Below are positions 6,138-12,317 of a stretch of DNA of 34,657 nucleotides, one piece after another. Origin of the DNA: Oscillospiraceae bacterium (GTDB taxonomy: Bacteria > Bacillota > Clostridia > Oscillospirales > Oscillospiraceae); the NCBI GenBank assembly GCA_017458335.1, contig JAFTFT010000026.1, positions 1 through 34,657 of the forward strand, in the 5' to 3' direction. Position numbers and translations under genes: made by a program. The first letter of the stretch is position 1. Each line of letters begins with the position of its first letter. A model generated the notes under the pieces. It did no database searches. It was given only the letters and a program-made list of their open reading frames with translations, and was not told the origin of the DNA.

Positions 6138-9100
6138 ATGCCTGGTCTTTATACCGAGGCGGATTATGAAAACTCCGTCATAGAGCTCTTTGAGAATATG
6201 GGCTATACACATGTGTATGGTCCGGATATCGAGCGCGATTTTACAAGCCCCCTCTATGATGAAGAGCTTGAGGATTCTATCCGTCGGCTGAATCCCGCTA
6301 TGCCTGAACCCGCGATCCAGGATGCACTGTATAAACTTCGGAACTTTGAAAACGGCGAGCTGGTGCAGAAAAATGCCGTTTTCATGGATTATCTTCAGAA
6401 CGGGATTCAGATAAGCTACTATGACGGCTCTGAACATAAGGCCGGACTGGTCTATCTGGTGGACTATAAACATAAGGAGAACAACTCCTTTATCGTTGCG
6501 AACCAGTGGACCTTCATTGAAAATAGCAACAAGCGTCCGGATGTGATCGTCTTCCTCAACGGCCTGCCTGTGGTGATCATTGAGCTGAAGTCTCCCTCCC
6601 GGGAGGAAACCGATGCCAGTGAGGCCTATCTCCAGCTGCGCAATTACATGTTGGAGATTCCCTCCATGTTCGTCTATAACGCCATCTGCGTCATGAGTGA
6701 CCAGGCAACAAGCAAGGCGGGGACAATTACCTCCGGCGAAGACCGATTCATGGAGTGGAAAACGAAGGACGGCAGCTATGAAAACACGGCTTATGCCCAG
6801 TTTGACACGTTCTTTGAAGGAATCTTCGAGCAGGATCGCTTTCTGGATATCCTGAAAAACTTCATCTGCTTCAGCAACGAAGGCACCAGAACATTCAAGA
6901 TTCTAGCCGGCTATCATCAGTATTTTGCCGTCCGCAAAGCGGTGGCCTCGACGGTCAGAGCCTCCGGAGCCGATGGAGACGGACGCGGCGGTGTGTTCTG
7001 GCACACTCAGGGTTCGGGAAAATCCCTGTCGATGGTGTTTTATGCACACCTCTTGCAGGAAGAGTTGGAGAGTCCGACCATTGTGGTCATCACTGACCGG
7101 AACGATCTGGATAACCAGCTTTTCAGTCAGTTTGCCAAATGCAGGGATTTCCTGCGTCAGACACCGGTGCAGGCTGAGAGCCGCCAGCATCTTCGCCTGC
7201 TTTTGGAGAATCGGCAGGCCAACGGCATTTTCTTCACTACCATGCAGAAGTTTGAGGTCTCGGATGAGGCCCTTTCAGAGCGCCGGAACATTGTTGTCAT
7301 GGCGGATGAGGCTCACCGGGGGCAGTACGGCCTGACGGAAAAAATTAAGATGGTCACGAACTCCGCCGGGGAAAAGGTCGCGAAGATTATCCAGGGCATT
7401 GCCCGCATCATTCGCAACAGCCTCCCAAAGGCTACCTATATCGGGTTTACAGGAACTCCCATCTCTCTGAAGGACCGGAGCACACGGGAAGTCTTTGGCG
7501 ATTATATTGATATATACGACATGACCCAGGCCGTGGCCGATGGTGCGACGCGTCCGGTATACTATGAAAGCCGCGTCATCAAGCTCCGTCTTGACCCTGA
7601 AGTGCTGAAGAGAATCGATGAAGAATATGAGCTCATGTCGGAGGAGGCCGACGAGGAGGTTATCGAGGCCAGCAAGAAACGCCTGGCACAGATGGAGACG
7701 ATATTAGGCGATGACAAGACCATTAACTCCCTGGTCTGTGATATTCTGGATCATTATGAGAATTATCGTGAAAATCTTCTGACCGGCAAGGCGATGATCG
7801 TTGCCTATTCCAGACCGATTGCCATGAAAATCTATAAACGGATTCTGGAGCTGCGTCCGAATTGGACGGAGAAAGTGGCGGTTGTTATGACCGGCTCCAA
7901 CAAGGACCCGGAGGAGTGGCATGAGATCGTCGGCAACAAGGCGCACAAGGAAGAGCTTGCGGTTAAGTTCAAGGACAATGACAGTCCACTGAAGATTGCG
8001 ATTGTTGTTGATATGTGGCTGACCGGCTTTGATGTGCCGTCTCTTGCAACCATGTATGTATTCAAACCAATGATCGGCCATAATCTGATGCAGGCCATCG
8101 CTCGGGTCAACCGTGTGTTCCAGGACAAGGAAGGCGGTCTGGTTGTAGACTATATCGGCATTGCCGCCGCATTGAAGCAGGCGATGAAGGATTATACCTC
8201 TCGCGACCAGAATAACTTCGGCGAAATGGATGTCGCGAAGGTCGCCTATGGAAAGTTCCGGGAGAAGATAGAAGTCTGCCGTGATATGCTGCATGGCTTT
8301 GATTATTCAGATTTCAGCGGAGACTCTGACCTCGCGCGCTCCAAGGCGATCAGCGGTGCCGTGAACTATATCCTCGGTATGGGTGATGCATGGAAAACCT
8401 ATGTTAAGGAAGCTTATCTGCTGCGTCAGGCGCTGTCGCTCTGTTCGGCGCTGGCTGGTGATGATGAGCGATTGGAGGCGGCTTTCTTCGAGGCATGCCG
8501 GGTGCTGATTCTTCGCCTGATGAGTCAGGGCGGGCATCATCGGCTGTCTTTGGCGGAGATCAACGAACGAATCAATGAACTCCTGAAACAGGCGGTTAAG
8601 AGTGAGGGCGTCATCAATCTCTTCTCCGATGTGAAAGAAGAATTTTCCATCTTTGACCCAAAGCTTCTGGAAGAAATCTCCAAAATGAAAGAGAAAAACA
8701 TTGTCGTTGAGATGCTCAAGAAGCTGCTGATGGAACAGGTGTCGTTGTATAGGAAAAGCAACCTGGTCAAATCTGAAGAATTCAGTGCGATCCTGACCCG
8801 GGTCATGAACAGCTACATCAACGGCATGATAGACAATGAGCAGGTGATCCAGGAACTGCTGCAGCTTGCTGCCCAGATCCAGGCGGCAAAGAAGCAGGGA
8901 GATGATCTGGGGCTGACAGAAGAGGAGCAGGCGTTTTATGATGCACTGACTCGCCCGGAGGCAATCAGAGATTTCTATCAGAACGATGAACTGGTCGCGA
9001 TGACACGTGAACTGACGGATACCCTCCGCAAAAATCGGACCATAGACTGGGAAAAGCGCGACGACGCCAGGGCAAAGATGCGCATGATGGTCAAAAAGCT

Positions 9101-9278
9101 TTTGAAGCGTTATAAATATCCGCCGGAAGGCATGGATGACGCAGTTCAGACGGTCTTAGCCCAGTGTGAACTCTGGACAGACAATGCGGAATACCAGGCG
9201 CCACAGGTTCTTCACTCCAATGTTGTCGAGTATGATTTCGCCGGAGCCTCCTCTTACAGAGAAGCAGCCGAGGATTGA
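6138..9278 (+). CDS. hsdR: Type I restriction enzyme motor/nuclease subunit HsdR
   Basis: HsdR adds ATP-driven DNA translocation and cleavage to the HsdM/HsdS complex when unmodified targets are met. The 1046-residue protein has an N-terminal PD-(D/E)xK nuclease (PDVIVFLNGLPVVIIELK, with D135, E149 and K151). A superfamily 2 helicase motor follows: Walker A HTQGSGKS (289-296), DEAH (390-393), FTGTP (437-441) and motif VI in ARVNRVF. A long C-terminal helical region for complex assembly ends the protein. The ATG at 6138 follows AGGAGGT at 6124-6130. All motifs look intact. The gene is separated from hsdM and hsdS by the recombinase and toxin-antitoxin pair, and a duplicated leader element precedes it. 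Confidence 0.96.
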   Translation: MPGLYTEADYENSVIELFENMGYTHVYGPDIERDFTSPLYDEELEDSIRRLNPAMPEPAIQDALYKLRNFENGELVQKNAVFMDYLQNGIQISYYDGSEHKAGLVYLVDYKHKENNSFIVANQWTFIENSNKRPDVIVFLNGLPVVIIELKSPSREETDASEAYLQLRNYMLEIPSMFVYNAICVMSDQATSKAGTITSGEDRFMEWKTKDGSYENTAYAQFDTFFEGIFEQDRFLDILKNFICFSNEGTRTFKILAGYHQYFAVRKAVASTVRASGADGDGRGGVFWHTQGSGKSLSMVFYAHLLQEELESPTIVVITDRNDLDNQLFSQFAKCRDFLRQTPVQAESRQHLRLLLENRQANGIFFTTMQKFEVSDEALSERRNIVVMADEAHRGQYGLTEKIKMVTNSAGEKVAKIIQGIARIIRNSLPKATYIGFTGTPISLKDRSTREVFGDYIDIYDMTQAVADGATRPVYYESRVIKLRLDPEVLKRIDEEYELMSEEADEEVIEASKKRLAQMETILGDDKTINSLVCDILDHYENYRENLLTGKAMIVAYSRPIAMKIYKRILELRPNWTEKVAVVMTGSNKDPEEWHEIVGNKAHKEELAVKFKDNDSPLKIAIVVDMWLTGFDVPSLATMYVFKPMIGHNLMQAIARVNRVFQDKEGGLVVDYIGIAAALKQAMKDYTSRDQNNFGEMDVAKVAYGKFREKIEVCRDMLHGFDYSDFSGDSDLARSKAISGAVNYILGMGDAWKTYVKEAYLLRQALSLCSALAGDDERLEAAFFEACRVLILRLMSQGGHHRLSLAEINERINELLKQAVKSEGVINLFSDVKEEFSIFDPKLLEEISKMKEKNIVVEMLKKLLMEQVSLYRKSNLVKSEEFSAILTRVMNSYINGMIDNEQVIQELLQLAAQIQAAKKQGDDLGLTEEEQAFYDALTRPEAIRDFYQNDELVAMTRELTDTLRKNRTIDWEKRDDARAKMRMMVKKLLKRYKYPPEGMDDAVQTVLAQCELWTDNAEYQAPQVLHSNVVEYDFAGASSYREAAED

Positions 9279-9345
9279 GTCTATGAATAGAGTGTTGCCG
9301 CTGTGGCCTTGAGGCTTGAGTATATTGCGCTGAATGGAGCTTGCT

Positions 9346-10056
9346 ATGGATTTGGCAAAATACGATGGAAAGCATGTTCGCATCACGGACAAATGGGGAG
9401 AAACTTACGCGGGCATGGCGGAATATGGAAACGGCAGTTTCCTGGAGTGTGAATACGGCGGTGAGGAAGACGGCATTTTCATTGAAGATTGCCTGATTTA
9501 CCATTCGCAGATCGTTTCCATCGAGGAAATCGAAGTGCATGGAACCGCGGAATTATGGACGGAGCGCATGACCTTGCGCAGATACCGCCCGGACGATGCC
9601 GATTCGCTGTATCAGTATCTTGGGACAGATCCGGCGATGTATGCGTACTCCGGCTGGAATCCTTACGCGACCTTGGAAATGGCGCGGGAAACCGTGCGCG
9701 GGTTTATCGACAGCTATGAAGATGATCATACCTATTCATGGATCATGGATATTGATGATGTGATCGTCGGAACGATCGGAGCCTATGATGATAAAGACGA
9801 TCAGATCGAGATTGGCTTCAGTGTTGTGCCGGGCTGGCAGGGCCGAGGCCTCGCGACCGAGGCGCTGAAAAAAGTGCTGGAGTACCTGACGGAAAATGAG
9901 GGGATTTCCTGTGTAACGGCATGGTGTGCCGCAGAAAACATCGGATCCCGTAAGGTGCTTGAGAAGGCGGGAATGCAGTTCCTCGGCACGGAGAAGCATG
10001 CCATCACGGTCGGTGACAGAGTATACGATAAGCTGATGTATGAATACAGAATCTGA
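9346..10056 (+). CDS. GNAT N-acetyltransferase with an N-terminal LSm-like domain
   Basis: The protein has 236 residues from the ATG at 9346, chosen because GGAG sits 6 bases upstream; an ATG at 9334 overlaps that site. Residues 1-65 (MDLAKYDGKHVRITDKWGET onward) resemble a small LSm-like beta-barrel. Residues about 73-236 form a GNAT fold with the acetyl-CoA pyrophosphate loop in PGWQGRGLATEA (161-172) and AENIGSRKVLEKAGM near the C-terminus. GNAT enzymes of this RimJ-like type acetylate amino groups of small molecules or proteins; the substrate is unknown. It follows hsdR by 67 bases in the same direction. Whether it belongs to the restriction locus is unclear. Confidence 0.85.
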   Translation: MDLAKYDGKHVRITDKWGETYAGMAEYGNGSFLECEYGGEEDGIFIEDCLIYHSQIVSIEEIEVHGTAELWTERMTLRRYRPDDADSLYQYLGTDPAMYAYSGWNPYATLEMARETVRGFIDSYEDDHTYSWIMDIDDVIVGTIGAYDDKDDQIEIGFSVVPGWQGRGLATEALKKVLEYLTENEGISCVTAWCAAENIGSRKVLEKAGMQFLGTEKHAITVGDRVYDKLMYEYRI

Positions 10057-10114
10057 CTATGGCAAAGGCAGCGACTATTTTTGATACAATCATGAGGGAG
10101 CGGGTGCTTGTTGC

Positions 10115-10231
10115 ATGAAATATTCTGATCAGCAAAGGCTTCGGAAAATATACGAGAACACGGATAAGTTGATTCGATACATAAATGAGAAGGGCGTGCA
10201 AAGGGAAGCGTATCTTGAACACGATCTATGA
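10115..10231 (+). pseudogene. HepT-like (DUF86-type) toxin remnant, N-terminal 38 residues
   Basis: A short frame, starting MKYSDQQRLRKIYENTDKLI, resembles the start of HepT-like proteins, which normally run to 110-140 residues and pair with a MntA-type nucleotidyltransferase. It stops after 38 residues, where the sequence changes into an unrelated fragment in another frame. No nucleotidyltransferase partner is nearby. It is probably the left edge of an old deletion or insertion. The identity rests on resemblance over a short stretch. Confidence 0.5.
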
Positions 10232-10460
10232 GGCCATGTCCAAAAATCCCTTCCTGAAGGTCTGGGTGCTGTGCGGCTACTATGATGCCGCGACCCCGTT
10301 CTATGCGGCAGAGTGGGTGTATAATCATGTATTCATCAATGACGCACTCCAGGACAACCTGTCCTTCACCTATTACCCGTCCGGCCATATGATCTATGTG
10401 AATGCCGATTCCCTCGTTCAGCTGCATCAGGACGCCGAGGCCTGGTTCGGCAGAGAATAA
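10212..10460 (+). pseudogene. C-terminal remnant of an S10-like serine carboxypeptidase / alpha-beta hydrolase
   Basis: The frame encodes about 82 residues with two late motifs of the S10 family: GYYDAATPF, holding the catalytic Asp, and YYPSGHMIYV, holding the catalytic His. The nucleophile-serine part, several hundred residues, is absent. The upstream sequence instead reads as the HepT-like remnant. With no ribosome site or complete catalytic domain it is unlikely to be functional. The two remnants together account for bases 10115-10460; 10057-10114 shows nothing recognisable. Confidence 0.6.
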
Positions 10461-10472
10461 TGCAAGAGAATC

Positions 10473-10521
10473 ACGCAAAGAGGCGGAGGCTGCCGGAAAG
10501 GCAGTCCCCGCCTCTTTGCGT
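10473..10521. terminator. Large hairpin, probable terminator of the minus-strand operon
   Basis: Perfect 14-base arms (10473-10486 and 10508-10521, CGCAAAGAGGCGG type) enclose an inner stem CTGCC/GGCAG (10490-10494, 10500-10504). It lies just after the last minus-strand gene and after the S10 remnant on the plus strand. There is no clear U tract on either side, so efficiency is uncertain. Confidence 0.5.
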
Positions 10522-10546
10522 CTGTGAGAAAACGGATGTCCGGGAA

Positions 10547-10669
10547 TTATCTGTGCAGCCTGCGGAGCAGACGGACGATGGTCCGCTCCGCCGCAATCTC
10601 CAGACGGCTGCCCAGATCGTAGAGTTTGCGCAGGAGTGTTTTTTGAGATCCGGATGAGTTCTTTGCCAT
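10547..10669 (-). CDS. Small basic protein of 40 residues, unknown function
   Basis: This short ORF starts MAKNSSGSQKTLLRKLYDLG and ends IVRLLRRLHR. It has a strong AGGAGG ribosome site (10676-10681) and starts 23 bases after the preceding minus-strand gene's end. It is arginine/lysine-rich and predicted largely helical, with no membrane segment. It would be the last gene of the minus-strand operon, ahead of the large hairpin. I do not recognise a family. It is supported only by ribosome site, position and uninterrupted frame. Confidence 0.5.
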   Translation of the reverse strand: MAKNSSGSQKTLLRKLYDLGSRLEIAAERTIVRLLRRLHR

Positions 10670-10692
10670 GTCTGGCCTCCTCTGTATAATGA

Positions 10693-11202
10693 TCAGAACC
10701 TTCGCTCAAAAATCATGAACTGCATTCCGTCCTGGATGCGCAGCCGCCCGTCCAGGTAGAAGAAAGGCAGCGTTTTCCCTTCGGAGAATGCCAGCATTTT
10801 CTCGGTGTCCAGCGTCAGTGCGATTGCCTGGTCAAAGATCCCGAGGACGCCGCTCCCGTCTTCCCGCAGCTCCAGAATCATCGGCATGCCCAGCTGCCGC
10901 AGCCGGGTGAGCAGCTCGTCGGAAAACTCGCCGCCCTCCGTGCGGAGCGACACCAGATCATAATAGCCCGGAAGTTCTTCTCCGATCCCCGTATAGAACG
11001 CCGTGAGCGGGACCGGGGCGGGTGTGGGAGAGGGCGCCGGTGTCGGCGCGGGGGTCGGCGGCGGAATCAGTTCCTCCTCCCGTAAGTTGACGGACGGGAA
11101 GTAGTTCGCCATGAACTCTTCTCCCTTCGGCGTATAGGGGAAGAGCAGGATCAGCGCAATCACCTGGAAGAAGAGCAGATAAAACAGCGTACGGTTCTTC
11201 AT
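10693..11202 (-). CDS. Membrane-anchored protein with a proline-rich stalk, unknown function
   Basis: The 169-residue protein has an N-terminal hydrophobic segment (about 5-22, an uncleaved anchor or signal peptide), a Pro/Thr/Ala-rich linker (PPPTPAPTPAPSPTPAPVP, about 47-65) and a small C-terminal domain (about 70-169). The C-terminal domain has the pattern YYDLVS...LRQLGM...LELREDGSGVL...IFERR. Similar short beta-rich domains occur in secreted Clostridia proteins of unknown role. The linker looks like a wall-spanning stalk presenting the domain outside. It starts 4 bases after the end of the phosphodiester glycosidase gene, so the two are almost certainly co-expressed and may work together at the surface. 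Confidence 0.75.
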   Translation of the reverse strand: MKNRTLFYLLFFQVIALILLFPYTPKGEEFMANYFPSVNLREEELIPPPTPAPTPAPSPTPAPVPLTAFYTGIGEELPGYYDLVSLRTEGGEFSDELLTRLRQLGMPMILELREDGSGVLGIFDQAIALTLDTEKMLAFSEGKTLPFFYLDGRLRIQDGMQFMIFERRF

Positions 11203-11206
11203 CGGC

Positions 11207-12106
11207 TCACCCCGCGGAAGACAGGTCTTCCAGATAGATCAGGTCGGCGAGGCGCACCGGCTGACTGGGAAAGCCGAGCTCGCGGTCGTGATACCAGACA
11301 TGGGTCGAAGACCCTCCGTCCAGATTATAGGCAGACCGGCAGCCCAGCGAAGCAAAGAACGCGGAGAGCTCCTCCAGCGACACGCCGGGAAAACCGCTCT
11401 GATACCCGGAGACGCTCAGCAGACAGTAGTGCCCCGGCGCGTAGTAGCCGATGGCCGTGCGGGGGTGATCCCGCGTTAGATATTCAATTGTACGGTCGGA
11501 GAAGTCCGTGACGGTGCTGCCGTCCTCATTCAGCAGGATCGGCCCGAAGGACCAGGCCTGCCATGCACCGCGAAGCGCCTCGTTGACCTCGTCCTGGTTG
11601 CTCAGCTCCCAGCCGCGGAAGCAGCGCATGCTGCCGTCTTCATAGAGCACGCAGAGGTCATAGCCGCTGACGCAGCTGTTGAGAATGGTGCCGTTGCGGA
11701 TGGCTGTGACGCCCTGCTTGGTGTAGAAATCCCCGTTCACCGCGAAGGCGGCGTTCACGGCCCTGACCGCGTCCCGAATCTCGGAAGGCTCGTTCCCGGA
11801 GATCGACGGGTCGTCCGCGTACCAGGCGCGGAGACTGTGCACATCGGGAATATAGAGATCCGCGAGAACATAGGGACAGGGGAGCGCTCCATCGGTTTCG
11901 TCATGCTGCTCCAGAAAGATGACCGCGTTCGAGGCAAGGTACATGCTATCGTCAAATCGCGCCTCTGCCTGCGTCAGGGACGCATACCAGGGAAACTGAC
12001 TGCTTCTCACAGCGTCGAGATCCGCCGGGGCGTTCTGCGTCAGCGCCCCGGTCAGAGCAAGCAGCGCCAGCACTCTGCGCAGCATCTGAGCGGTGAATTC
12101 GATCAT
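11207..12106 (-). CDS. Secreted phosphodiester glycosidase family protein (NAGPA/DUF2233-like)
   Basis: The 299-residue protein has an N-terminal hydrophobic signal segment (about 8-24). The conserved core of the NAGPA family includes NGDFY (124-128), RTAIGYYAPGHYCLLSVSGY (about 216-235) and the hallmark NLDGGSST (261-268). Family members remove alpha-linked N-acetylglucosamine-1-phosphodiesters or act on related sugar phosphodiesters; in bacteria they are often wall-associated, with unproven substrates. A well-matched promoter lies upstream on the minus strand (12148-12176), and an AAAGGA ribosome site precedes the ATG. It is the first gene of a three-gene operon. Wall-polymer glycan processing is a reasonable inference, not shown. 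Confidence 0.85.
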   Translation of the reverse strand: MIEFTAQMLRRVLALLALTGALTQNAPADLDAVRSSQFPWYASLTQAEARFDDSMYLASNAVIFLEQHDETDGALPCPYVLADLYIPDVHSLRAWYADDPSISGNEPSEIRDAVRAVNAAFAVNGDFYTKQGVTAIRNGTILNSCVSGYDLCVLYEDGSMRCFRGWELSNQDEVNEALRGAWQAWSFGPILLNEDGSTVTDFSDRTIEYLTRDHPRTAIGYYAPGHYCLLSVSGYQSGFPGVSLEELSAFFASLGCRSAYNLDGGSSTHVWYHDRELGFPSQPVRLADLIYLEDLSSAG

Positions 12107-12147
12107 GGAGGCTATCCTTTCCGGCCGGAAAAACCAATCTGCTCTGT

Positions 12148-12176
12148 ATTATGCGATGAAAGCGGATATTTGTCAA
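12148..12176 (-). promoter_or_regulatory. Promoter of the phosphodiester glycosidase operon
   Basis: On the minus strand TTGACA (12171-12176) and CATAAT (12148-12153) are spaced 17 bases apart, a near-consensus promoter about 40 bases before the start codon. Confidence 0.65.
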
Positions 12177-12210
12177 TTCCCGTCCCAGATGTATTGTTCA
12201 TAAAATCCCC

Positions 12211-12240
12211 TTGAACAGGTCTGCCGGCAGACGATATAAT
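12211..12240 (+). promoter_or_regulatory. Promoter of the ABC transporter with a centred palindromic operator
   Basis: TTGAAC (12211-12216) and TATAAT (12235-12240) are 18 bases apart. The perfect 14-base palindrome GTCTGCCGGCAGAC (12219-12232) is centred exactly between them. This overlong spacer with a palindrome inside is the layout used by MerR-family activators. No MerR gene is in the window, so the regulator is unidentified. Confidence 0.6.
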
Positions 12241-12317
12241 GGCAATATCAACGGGAGAGAAGAGCCCGTGAGACGCGCCGGAGACCATGTGCCGGCCGCC
12301 GAAGAAGAGGACAGGCC

